Below are positions 22,288 to 32,449 of a stretch of 64,000 nt of DNA, piece by piece. The stretch is from Phytophthora colocasiae (taxonomy: Eukaryota > Oomycota > Peronosporomycetes > Peronosporales > Peronosporaceae). The stretch covers positions 744,001 through 808,000 of the forward strand of contig JAGKQI010000045.1 of the NCBI GenBank assembly GCA_018806915.1. Reading direction: 5' to 3'. Made by a program: the position numbers and the translations under genes. The notes below the pieces were generated by a model. That model ran no database searches. It had not been told where the DNA came from and saw nothing but the letters and a program-made list of their open reading frames with translations. The number at the start of each line of letters is the position of its first letter. Position 1 is the stretch's first letter.

Positions 22288-23271
22288 CTACGGGTCTTCC
22301 TCCTCTTGGCGGTCTTGGTGACGGCAACCATCAAGCCCGCAGCGACAGACAAACCACAGATCGTCGCCGTAGTCGACGGTAACCTCTTGACCGCGCTTGA
22401 TAGGGCGTATAGTTGCCACGACCACGGTAGTGCAACGGCCGTTACCGACTTCCATGAACTTGGCTACAGGCCGACAGGAGTGATTAACCAACCGCATCAA
22501 CCCGCCCATTTTCTCTGCGAATGGCAGCACGAATGGGGTAGTCTGGTTTCTCGGGCCGTTGGTGAAGAACGAGTGGGTAGCCCAGGTTACGGGGATGTTG
22601 AGCTCACGAGGCGCTAACGTGCTCAATTTCACCAAGGTACTGCCCCAACACTTCACCCTTGTCAACGGCTTCCGCCGCAACCCCGCCGAACCATCCTGTA
22701 CGCTGATTCTTTTCCAGGTAGATACGCGTGGACTCTTGCAACCCGCTTCCACACCGACCTTCGTATGGGTGCAGTAAACAAGCATCAAAGGGTTTCGGCG
22801 AGTCCACGCGACACGGTGAGGAACAATCGCACCATCCAAAGTGAGGCACTACAGGGAAGACAGTTGGTAACGGATTAAACTGCGTCCGAAGGTGAGCGAC
22901 CCTCCACGGCCATCTTGCTGGCATGAAGACGTCGTCGCTTCTGGTGGTGTGCACCAACTCTTGTATTGTACCCGCCGGTGCCTGTGTCTTTCCATCCGGG
23001 CGAATTGGTTGCCTTAGCGGGCGACGAGTACGGGGTCGCGCGTACGGCTCCGCTGTTTGACGAGAGTTCCGTCCGCGATGACGAGTTGGCAGCGTCTTCG
23101 ACGTTCGGCGGACTGGAGATCGGGGCGGCGTTAGTAGAACTGGTGACGACGTTGTCGGACTGTGAGATGCCTGGGAAGGTCTTGCCGGTGGTGGTGGGGT
23201 TTCAGATTGGGGCTTGCTCGACTTCCAAGGAGGGATCTGTGTCCCATTTTCACTGCAGGTACTACAGGAAT
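22288..23271 (-). pseudogene. SET-domain (histone-lysine methyltransferase-like) gene with one frameshift
   Basis: The frame is open from at least 23271. It first gives a Pro/Arg/Ser-rich N-terminal region, then a Cys-rich pre-SET (AWS-like) stretch (CDCSSPC, YEGRCGSGLQ) and the start of SET (GEVLGQYLGEIEHV). A one-step frame change between about 22607 and 22625 leads to the rest of SET: MGGLMRLVNHSCRPVAKF (NHSC cofactor-binding motif, about 22474-22485), EVTVDYGDD, and a post-SET Cys cluster CRCGLDGC. These motifs would bind S-adenosylmethionine and lysine substrate. A single lesion separates it from an intact domain, so either a recent mutation or a sequencing error is possible. It lies inside the inverted repeats of the Harbinger-type element. 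Confidence 0.75.
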
Positions 23272-24046
23272 CGTGGCGTCCAGACGCCGGGATGTTGGGT
23301 GGCGAGGTTTTGTCGCTGAAAGTGTCGTAAATGCAGCGCGAACTCCAGTGGCTTCACGAGTGCACTAGACGCACCATTTGCCTTGCAGCAGAGTCAGTTA
23401 GTAGACAGTATTGGGATCAAAACATGTTGCACCACGAACCTTTTGCCTTTGCGGAGTCTCTGCAAATTTCGAATTGATCAACTTCTCTGGCTGTCGGAAG
23501 ATAAATGTCGTTGAAGAGTGACGGATGCTTACAAGGAGTGATGTTCATCATAAATTATACAAATATCAAGCACAACCGTTAGCTGGCTACACAGTGCATA
23601 GATCTAGGGGTAGGGAATTCTATCGACACGATATATATGCCTTCCGACGATGAATGTCGGCATAAGCCCCGACATATTTGCTGCAAATATGTCGGATGAG
23701 TATGCTATATATGGTAGGCGTCCAATAGGAACAGGAATCAGGTAATGTAGTACCTTTAATTAGTAAATCCAGTGCAGACGTAGGAGAGGCTGTGGAGCCC
23801 AGGAGCTCCATCCTGTCCGAACCGCAGGGAGGACAACACTTTGTATTCCGCGCCCGACCCCAAACAAGCCTCTCCTCGACTTAAGTTTAAGCACTGGTAG
23901 CACTTGTTGGTCCCATCCCCTTTGAAGCCCATCCCTCAGACGAACGCCCAAATTCGTGCGTAGATCGATCGACTTACCAAAGCGATGGCGAGGCCCCAAG
24001 CCATCTGTGGAAGCGAGGGGAAGACGTGAGAGAGTAGTTCTTCCAA
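23272..24046. other. Right end of composite element and short spacer
   Basis: This holds the right inverted repeat of the composite element (to about 23728). It also has a 58-codon minus-strand open frame, 23932-23756 (CYQCLNLSRGEACLGSG and SSLRFGQDGAPGLHSL). That frame looks like a real protein fragment, but I cannot assign it. No other gene is seen. Confidence 0.4.
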
Positions 24047-24898
24047 GTGGAGAACGCGTGTCGAATCAACGGCATCGCAATCGAAAACGCAAGTACTCGC
24101 CTTCCAGGCATCGCTGGATCAGTAATGGAGAAGCCGGCATCTGGTTGGTTTCTTCACTGGTCATCGAGAACTCGAAATGAGAAGCACACGTGGGGGATTT
24201 TCCGTGAGCATGTGCTCCAATATTTCGAAGCATCGAGCTACCAGTCGGTGCTCCGCGAGAGACTGCAACGCCTCAAGCAAATGGCGGACATCGAGACATA
24301 CAACGGCGACTACTCAGAACTTATCTTTCGGGTGGAAGGTATGAGCGTTCTCGACCAAGTCTTGAACTACGCAAACGGTCTCAAGCCCCGGACGCGCAAC
24401 TACGTCAAGCTTGAGAAACCCGAGACGCTGAGCGACGCCATGGACCTAGCTGTCAAGTACGAGATAACCCACTTCGTGGAAGACGGGTGCGATCGTCAAG
24501 TTCGTTCCGAAAAGAAGAAAAACGTTGGCGACGACAACAAGAAACAACCACGACGCTTTAAGGGGAAGCCGTTTCGTGGAAAAGGTAGCATTAAACCAAG
24601 AGCTAAGTCGGAAAACAAGGAGACTCGTACGTGCCACTTCAAGGCTAATGATACGCTTGGAAGAACGAACAAACCAAACAGGGAAACGACAACCGCGTCA
24701 GTGAATGAGGGTCCTGGCGTGGTCGAGAGCGGCACCAGAGCATTAACGTGGGAGAATATCAGCCTCAATGTTCTGTGTGAAAACCCTCTTGTGTATAAGT
24801 CGCGGCCACTGTTTTCAGTCGATGGAAGTATTGCTGTAAAGGGTCAGATCATCACAACTTCAAAGCTTCTTCTCGACAGTGAAGCAACAACCATTTAG
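24047..24898 (+). pseudogene. Ty3/gypsy gag remnant
   Basis: The frame contains a retrotransposon gag core (HTWGIFREHVLQYF, YSELIFRVEGMSVLDQVLNY, NGLKPRTRNYVKLEKPETLS, AMDLAVKYEITHF) followed by a basic region (RRFKGKPFRGKGS). The zinc knuckle is not recognisable (only CHFKAND remains). The N-terminal part is probably out of frame. Gag would form the virus-like particle. It belongs with the pol remnants at 25780-28350 on the same strand. Confidence 0.7.
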
Positions 24899-25779
24899 AT
24901 TTAAAACGATGGGTTGACGAAACAAGCTCAGCACAACCAAGTTCAGCGGCAGGAACATTCGTGTTAAGCTTGGAGACGATTAAATCATGGAAACAGAGCT
25001 TGAGCTACTAGCTCTATCGATCCACATATCGGGACTTGACGAAGCATACGAGTGTGTTGCTGTAGTCTGTACTATCCCTGACGAGTTCGACTCGAGATAC
25101 CATTTTTCGAGGACATGCAACCGAAAGTCAACTGGAGTAATCGAAGAATCGACGGAACAACGAAACAACGAAACTACCTCTATACAAGCGAGATCAGCGG
25201 ACCAATCGAGGAAGCCGGACCGGTGAATGCCTTTTGGCTTCAGAGATTTGTCGAGGCGAAAGGCCTGTCGGCGAAAAGATCTGCTCCCCGCAGAGGCGCC
25301 GTGCTGGAAACGGATGCGAGGCCCGTGGTTGGACTTGCAAGCGAAACTGCGCAGGAGGGAACCCCAAGGGTTGCCTGCGAGCAAGACGACCGCAAGCCAG
25401 TTCGTAAAGCTTGGCGGAGCGAAGCGACACGAGGTCCACTTCACATAGACGTGCGTCCGTGGATACGGATGGAAATAGCACAAGGGGTAAAGGCACCGTC
25501 GTCGAGAATATTTTTACGATGGGTGTGGTGGATACTGCGGGTGTGACAACAAGGTGCATCACGCGGAAGAAGCTGAGAAAGTTTCTGAGGATCAAGACCA
25601 AGACTCCAGACGAACCTGCTTTTCTTGCTGGTTCTGTCGAATCAGACAATCAAGGATGTCGCGAAGCCTCAACGTAGGGATGAACCTGATAACGTTGGCA
25701 GTGCCAAGGCACATCGTTACTTGGAGACAGACTGGGACAGTTTTCAAAACAACCCAGCCTATGATCTTCTGAAGTAATT
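24899..25779 (+). pseudogene. Degenerate gag-pol linker/protease region
   Basis: Short overlapping frames in all phases. No intact aspartic-protease DSG motif was found. Its position between gag and reverse transcriptase suggests the decayed protease region of the same gypsy copy. Confidence 0.4.
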
Positions 25780-28350
25780 CAAGGACACCGTATTCCGGCC
25801 GGAGCTACCGGAAGGTTTACCAGAAAAGAGAGAGGTCGAGCATTGGATCGATGTGAAAGATCCCAATCTCGCCATGTACCGTCAGCAGTAGCGACCGCAC
25901 ATACCGCTCCGACATTATGTGTCCGAAAACCCGTTGGATGGCATATATTTCATGATTACCGATACTTGAACACCAACACTATTCATCAAGTATTCCCATA
26001 ACCCGAAAAGAAGATATCTTCGATGTCATGACTGGAGCTTACTACTTCTCCCCTTTGGACTTTTCGCGTATTATCAAGTTCGTCTACGGGAAGGTGATAT
26101 CAAGTACACAGCTTTTCAAGCTCCGAATGGACTCTGGGAATATCTCGTGTTGCCGATGGGTGTATGCAATGCTCCTGCGACAATGCGTCGCTTCACATCC
26201 AAACTGTTTCGAGGCTTGGAGCAGACGAGATCTTTTTCCGACGACTTTTACATCTTCACGAAGTCTTGTGACATCCAAGAGCACCTGCGAGCTCTACGGA
26301 AACGCTGGATATCTAGAGGGGCAATAAATTGTACGTGAAACTGGCCAAGTGTGTCTTCTGTGCGAAAGAGATACCATGTCTGGGTGACTAAGTGGGTCAC
26401 AATGGAGTTCGCATGGATCCCGATAAGGTCCAAACCATCCAGAATTGGCCGGTGCCTCGGACACAAGAAGAGCTTCACAGCTTTCTGGGTCTACAGGTAC
26501 GTACAACGTTTCTGTCCGGAATATGCTTCGTTGACAGCAATAATGTTCGCTTTGCTGAAAAAGATTCATTTCTGCGATGAGCAGCTTTTCAAGGAGCTGA
26601 AGCGACGCTTGTGTAATCCTCCAGCACCGCACTTGCCTGACTTCAGCAAGCCAATGCATCTGCGTCCTGATGCAAGTAAGTTCGCAGTTGGTAGAGTGCT
26701 GTTCCAGGTGATCGATGGTGTTGAGCAACCCATTGCCTACACCAGTGGAAAGATGAGTCAGCTGAGTTAACCTATCTAACGCAGCAGCAGGAACTTCTAG
26801 CTATTGTACACGAGCTGAAAGCTTTCAGGAGATACTGCTTGGATACGCCACCCATCATCGAAAAGGACCACAAGAGCCTGGAAGGAATCTTCACGCAAAA
26901 GATGGCTAATCGACTCGCACGGTGGTATGACTCTCGCGGAATACCAGCCGCAGTTTCCATACATACCAGGACAGAAAAATAGAATCGCTGACGATTTGAG
27001 TCGACGACCGGATTTGCAACCGGAAACCAAGTACTTTCATGACTTGAATGTGACCAGCTTCGATGAAACTTCATTCCGACTTGAGATAAGTGCGATGACA
27101 ACGGACCGTGAGCTGATCGAGTCGATTAAAACCGCGTATACCAACGAACGAGAAGCTCAAGCCATATTCGCTGCTATCGCAAGGAGAAGGGAACGTACGA
27201 ACAAGCGTGTCGACCGTCAGCACCGGAAGCGATATCGGTGTTATCATGAAGATTGCGGAGTGCTGTGGTATTAGACAACGAGCGATGATACACCTCTGTG
27301 TCAAACTCAGTGAAGATTCGTCAACAGATTATTATTCGTGAGTGCATGATCCCAAATATGGATGACACCCAGGTGCTGAGCGAACGTACGATGTCACGCC
27401 AGTGGTATTTGATTAAGATCATCAAGTTCATCCAGAAGTATATCGATGTGTCGAAGAAATAAACCTCGGTTGTCCAAGCCACCAGGATTGCTGGAACCGC
27501 TTAGTATTTCTGAGGAGAGATGGCGATCAATCTTCATGGATTTCATTACAGACCTTCATCGTACAGCACGGAAAGCGTATTCAATTTGGGTTGTCGTGAC
27601 AAAGAGATGTCATTTCGTGCCGACAACCAAAATGGTAACCGCTGAAGGTGTTGTTCGTTGTTCATTGAGAACATCTGGAAGCTTCACGGAATGCCTGCAA
27701 GCATTATCTCAGATCGAGATCGGAAGTTTGTGTCTTCTTTCTGGCAATAAGTCTTCAAGTCGATTGGAACGAGCCTGAAGATGACAGTTGCTCACCGGGC
27801 ACAGGGTGATGGCCAAACTGAACGGATGCACCGGACCTTGGAGGTGTATCTGCATTGCTTCGTGGGACCACTACAAAATGATTGGGACGTTCATCTCGCA
27901 AATGCCGAGTTTGTGGTAAACTCAACCGTGAACCCCAGCACAAAGATGGCACCTTTTGAAGCAGACCTCGATTATATTCCGCTCAATCCATTGCAGCTGG
28001 CCCTGGACCATCTACGGAATACTCCAGAAAACCGACGTCGTGTCTACTTCCATGAATACCAAGCGTCAATCCTGCAGCACTGCCGAGAAACACTAGCTCA
28101 AGCGCAAGATCAGATGCGTGACGTGTATGATTACAACCGAGTGGAAAAGCCTTCAAAGTTGGTGATCTGGTTTACCTCAGCACGCAGCATCTTGACCCGA
28201 AGCATACTGGATTGCCAAACTCGTCCAAGTTAGGGTCAAAGTGGATTGGACCCTACGAGGTGGTATGCAGAATTCACAACCACGCGTACGAATTGAATAT
28301 TCAATCTGGCAACAAGAATTGAATATTCAATCTGGGAACAAGCTTCACCC
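25780..28350 (+). pseudogene. Ty3/gypsy pol remnant (reverse transcriptase, RNase H, integrase), many frameshifts
   Basis: Pieces in order: REVEHWIDVKDPNLAMYRQQ with a stop directly after (about 25840); the reverse-transcriptase tract YYFSPLDFSR and MGVCNAPATMRRFTSKLF with FSDDFYIFT in place of the YxDD box (about 26160-26270); a connection region ([20 protein letters not shown], about 26390); RNase H (FSKPMHLRPDASKFAVG, about 26650); an integrase core with IFMDFITDLHR (first Asp, about 27540), GDGQTERMHRTLE (Glu, about 27810) and a C-terminal domain. The frame changes more than ten times, so this is an old copy. Near 28300 a 25-bp segment (GAATTGAATATTCAATCTGG...) is tandemly duplicated. The copy stops where the minus-strand gag at 28380 begins. 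Confidence 0.75.
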
Positions 28351-28379
28351 AGTCTTAATACCAGCTCGCTGGAACCATA

Positions 28380-28965
28380 CTAAGAACCTACATATGACGA
28401 CCGGGTCTTGCAATAGCGCCTGCAAAACTCCGATGATAATTCTTTCCAGTCAAGGGAAACGCTCTTCAGAAGCTGGTTGAACCAGTCACGGGCGGATACT
28501 GGAAGCTTCTGCTTGAGCTCTTCTATGCGAGTCTTGTTCGTCCTAGCTCCCTGGGATGTCATGTGCACGAAGCGATCCACCAGTGAACACGCTCTCGCAA
28601 TGTCGCTCTGGGATCAAATTCTCCGATGATACTGGAATTTATGAAGGGTCTCATAGTCAGCAGAGTCGTTCCAGACTGTCGGTGGGGCGCGGCACTCAGG
28701 TTGGCAACCTCAGGAGGCTCTAGATCATCCGATGACGAATTACCGGGGTCCGAGCTCGTGTAGCTGAAACTTCCACTAGGGTCGGGGGCATTCCCGCGCC
28801 TTCAGGCTTCCGAGGAGCATCTCGACCACTATCTGAACGTCTATCACTCTGTTTCCGGGGCAGATCGCGCCTGGGAGTCGCTGGGCGCCTTCCTTCAGTC
28901 TTGACGTCGGTCATGGCGCCGCTTGAGCGTTTGAATCGTCGTAGCAGTCGTGGTGACCGCGCCAT
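28380..28965 (-). pseudogene. gag fragment of the minus-strand gypsy element attached to LTR 28990-29442
   Basis: The start (MARSPRLLRRFKRSSGAMTD at 28965) lies 24 bp inside the LTR, the usual place for gag. After frame breaks the core continues ELKQKLPVSARDWFNQLL and SLDWKELSSEFCRRYC (about 28530-28400). The rest is missing: the neighbouring plus-strand gypsy remnant begins here, so the element was truncated or rearranged. Confidence 0.65.
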
Positions 28966-28989
28966 GCCTTCCAGCCTTCGTGCACTTAG

Positions 28990-29442
28990 TGTAATGGGTC
29001 TGCTTAGACCTATTATTGGCGTACACGTGCGCTTACGTGTATGAGGAAGCGTGCAATTTGGTCAGACTTAGTTTAAATATACTTATTTAAATAAGTATAA
29101 TTAAACTAAATATAAACGACTTAGAACTGCAAATACCGTAAAATATAAACTGTTATTGAATTTGGCGCAAAGCTAATTGTGGAACCTCCAAAAACTGTTG
29201 TTATCTATTTCTAAAGGGTCTGCCAACGTGTGGTTGGCAGAAACTCTGCTCAGTGATTGGTAGAAATCCGTTACTTTCTACCAATAATATGCACAAACGC
29301 ACACGAACCACCGTGATTCGTCCATGTAGTCATTGGTGTGTACAGCACACCAAGGTCTGAGGCCCATTTCCAACCTCTAACAGTTATCCTAACTGTTAGG
29401 GTTACAAGTGGTGCAACCACTTGGACGTGTAACCCCGTTACA
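28990..29442 (-). mobile_element. Ty3/gypsy LTR (5' LTR of a truncated minus-strand element)
   Basis: Read on the minus strand it starts TGTAACGGGGTTAC and ends GACCCATTACA, so it has TG...CA termini. It shares long stretches with the LTR at 34441-34900 (for example TCTGCTCAGTGATTGGTAGA, and the AT-rich block around TTATTTAAATAAGTATA), so both belong to one family. Length is 453 bp. No partner LTR or target duplication is present. Confidence 0.8.
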
Positions 29443-31004
29443 ACATCCCCCCGTTAAGATTCGACGTATCGATCGCGACACGTCAATCAACAGACCTTGA
29501 CAAGACCGTCAAGTTCCCGAGAGAATTCCGAGTTCATTTTGCAATGGTCTCACGTCTCCGTCCGCTTCTGCGGACGCGCAAGCTTCACCTGCCGCCTCTG
29601 CAGCAGGGACAACAACCCCAGCAGCCGCCAGTGGTTCGACAGAGAAGCTCTCTGTCACCACGTACCACGATCTTTATCGATCTTCCGCCAGCATGGGCTG
29701 CCAGAGACCATTGTCTCGGATCGAGACCCCCGTTTCACGGGTCACTTCTGGACGTCCGTCTTTAAAGTGCTTGGCACCCAGCTGGATATGTCCACGGCGG
29801 ACCATCCGCAGACCGACGGTCAGGCTGAACGCGTGAATCGCGTCCTGGAGGACATCCTCCGCAGCGTATGCGCTGACACGCCGAGGCGTTGGAGCGCTAT
29901 GCTCCCTCTCGTTGAGTTATCAATGAACAATGCAGTGCATGCCTCGACAGGCTTCACCCCATTCTACGTGAACGGCCTTGCGCATCCGCGCGTGCCGCTC
30001 ACTCCACCACGCGGTAGCCTCGGGCTTGGTGGGGAGAGGCTGTGCCGTCGCTCGACTCCGAGCTTGCTGATGTCAGCCCTCTTGCTGTTCGTAAGCAAGT
30101 CGATGACTTCCTCTCGACGAGGCTTAGTGTCTTACGCCGGAACAAGCTGATGTCAAAGGCAGAAGTAATGTGTGGAAATTCAAGGTCGGTGACCACATTT
30201 TACTAAACGCTAAAAACCTGCCGACATACACAGTGTCAGCCGTCTTCAAGACGAAGTTGCGGTCGCGCTTCATCAGGCCGTTCACGGTCGTGACCAAGAA
30301 GGCCTGGCATACACGCTTGACTTGCCAAAGCGAATGCAAACACATCCCGTGTTCTATGTGGGCTTACTCAAGCCAAATCGGGACCCGCAGGGGTGCGCGC
30401 GGAGGCGCTGGCGCCGACGGCGCGCGCGCGGTCTGCATCATCTGCATCAGCAACGTCACCTGACCCCGCAGCTCCGCGAGCTGAAGCTCCTGGTGCAGTC
30501 GAGCGGTCAAGGACTGAGGCTCCTTGAGCCACGCCACTCGGCTCTCGACCTCCTCCAGCGAGGCCATGCGAATGCCACACGCGCTCCATGTTCTCTTGGA
30601 GAGACTGAATCTGACTCTGAAGAGTCTGGATCAGCTCATGTCACGCGCGTTGCGCCAGATAGTGATCGCCACACTCGTCGAGTATCGCGCTCCGCTGCGA
30701 ATCGGCCTCCTCCGCCGCTGCTCGATGAGCAAGGTGAGCTTCACTATCATGTGGATGCCTGATGGCGCGCCGTCGTCGCCAAGGTCACAACCAGTATATG
30801 GTGAAGTGGCGTGGATACCCTCACTCACAGAACTCGTGGGAGTTTGAGGTGCCACTACGGCAGGATTTCCCAGACGTCGTGGACGCATATGATCGGGCAC
30901 ACCCGGTGTCAGACCGCCCGGTTGGCGTGAGACGAAGTCACCGGGTGCCAGCACTTCCCACTAAGGTGGGAACCCACACGGTCGTTGCTGAGCTCAGGCT
31001 TTGA
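29443..31004 (+). pseudogene. Ty3/gypsy integrase to chromodomain remnant (copy E)
   Basis: Truncated at the left by the LTR. It shows the integrase core (IVSDRDPRFTGHFWTSVFK with the second Asp; HPQTDGQAERVNRVLEDILR with the Glu, about 29725-29860), the GPY-like C-terminal region (PVFYVGLLKPNRDPQG, about 30340), a linker that also reads as a coiled coil on the opposite strand, and a chromodomain (GHNQYMVKWRGYPHSQNSWE, about 30785). Frame changes near 30050 and 30150 make it nonfunctional. It is a diverged relative of the element at 34441-41806. Confidence 0.78.
30364..30660 (-). pseudogene. Antisense coiled-coil frame in gypsy copy E
   Basis: On the strand opposite the integrase-chromodomain linker, two frames read through clear heptads. 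First IQTLQSQIQSLQENM, then after a one-base shift MASLEEVESRVAWLKE and LHQELQLAELRGQVTLLMQM. The sense strand here is low-complexity linker. The same arrangement, with different residues, occurs at 40493-40760 in the larger gypsy copy. It is therefore likely the remnant of a real antisense gene rather than a chance shadow. Confidence 0.5.
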
Positions 31005-31858
31005 CCCACAGCTGCTACACTTGCAGCGAGTACGTCGGTGCCGTCGATGTGGCATCGAATGCTCATACTGCAAGCGCAGTAGAGCTACATACGCCTGGCG
31101 CGCGTGTGTCAATGGTCTATGACCCTTTAACAACACTGGCCTATGGCCCAGAGCTTCGCGTTCATGAAGCGAAGCGAAGATGGTTCGTGATGAACAACCG
31201 TCTTAATGATGTTTTGTCAAGACAAGGGGTGATGGAAGCGGATTCTATCCGATCACATTACGCTAGAAGCGTTCAATGCATATGACTATGTCATGAGGCA
31301 TCGTGGATGCCAGGGATGCCAACGCCTCTGGTGTTTAAAACCCCGCATGCTGCGTAGCAGAAGGAGATGGGTATGCGACAGCTTAGCTGTCTGGTGCTCG
31401 TTTCAGTGTTTACGGCTGTGTTGAACACGTGTGTTTGCAATACACCGTGTCTGTGACACATAGTGGCGCTTGCGCCTGCTTGACGGACAACTTGGGCATC
31501 AAGCCCTGCACACAGTGCTCAACCGTGGCTTGCAGTAGCTGCGGAGCTAGCGGGCCCAATTGCTGTGTGGTTGTTGGAACTGTTGGGCGCCTGGGAGCCC
31601 TGTGGATCACTGATCCGGCTCTATCGTTGATACGCCACCTGTGGTCTTCTTTCCGCGCTCGTAGAGCCCCTTGACTCGAGTCAGTAGGCTTATACGCTTG
31701 GAAAGCATTGGGCCAAAGTGTGTGCCAAGTGGCATCACGTACGGAGGCGTGTAGCACGCATAAGAGAGAGCGCCATCGACACAAGGTGGCGTACCGTGGC
31801 CATCGGCCGATAATCGCGTCTTTTGTTTACACTTTCCGGATACGGTATCCGGAATCTT
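31005..31858 (+). other. Gypsy 3' region with a signal-peptide-like and Cys-rich open frame
   Basis: At 31374 a short frame starts MRQLSCLVLVSVFTAVL, resembles a signal peptide, and stops after NTPCL. An overlapping frame (31429-31674) is Cys-rich (ACACLTDNLGIKPCTQCSTV and NCCVVVGTVGRLGAL). Together they occupy the place between pol and the 3' LTR where some gypsy elements carry an extra gene. No family was recognised, and the frame break means no protein is made as such. Confidence 0.35.
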
Positions 31859-32040
31859 GGTGGGGGAGAGTGTAACGGGGATGTTACACGAATGTCTACC
31901 GTTGGTGTGTGACACCCATGGATACATTTATGTAAGTACATTATAGTGTGGCACACACGGGTACACACGTCACAGTTCTGTGTGTGACACATCGTATCTC
32001 ACACGTCACATGTACCCATGTGAGGGCGGCCCACCTTGTA
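31859..32040 (+). mobile_element. Polypurine tract and partial 3' LTR of gypsy copy E
   Basis: GGTGGGGGAGAG (31859-31870) is a typical polypurine tract. It is followed directly by TGTAACGGGGATGTTACACG, an LTR-like start that resembles but differs from the LTR at 34441. The right end is not clear, so the end coordinate is approximate. Confidence 0.55.
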
Positions 32041-32449
32041 CGAATCGCACTTCATCTCATTGATGATTATCAATACTAAGTTGTCATCGAAAAGGCCATA
32101 CTTCTTGGCACAGACGATGAATTTAATACATGCACTATTACATACATGTACTCGGTTCGCATATCCGTGATCTGTTCAATAGGTTCAAAGTGTCCTCGAA
32201 GGAATCGATAGTTCAAGATTCGTGTTAATTTCTTACCCTTTTGCCTTGAAGAGGTTGGTTAATTGTTGTTGAGCCAAGACTAAAACGTTAGACGACATCC
32301 ACGTTAATGATCTGCTCTCACGATTCTATTTGATTAGAGTAAGTGTTGGCCACTACTGTAGTACTATCGCCGTGACGGATGAATGCGCATGGTATTTTCT
32401 CAACTTCCTCAGTGACTGTACGCTCGGCATGATCGTCAGCCTAGCGTTC
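32041..32449. other. No gene recognised; boundary between gypsy copies
   Basis: AT-rich sequence without a supported gene. It may include the missing 3' end or LTR of the minus-strand gypsy copy that follows. Confidence 0.3.

Larger units (their letters stand above)
14794..23728. mobile_element. Composite Harbinger-type element with Myb/SANT-like and SET genes, interrupted by piggyBac
   Basis: The ends are imperfect inverted repeats of about 60 bp. TGGACGCCTACCATATAT then AGCATACTCA near 14795-14830 is matched by its complement near 23690-23725. Both inner parts carry a near-palindrome (GACATATTTGCAGCAAATATGTC or variant, at 14832-14854 and 23671-23692). Between them are a Harbinger DDE transposase (plus), a Myb/SANT-like gene (minus) and a SET-domain gene (minus), all damaged. 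The target duplication could not be fixed, so the outer borders may be off by several bases. Harbinger elements normally carry a transposase plus a Myb-like partner. The SET gene would be an unusual passenger, if the inverted repeats really bound one element. Confidence 0.6.
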
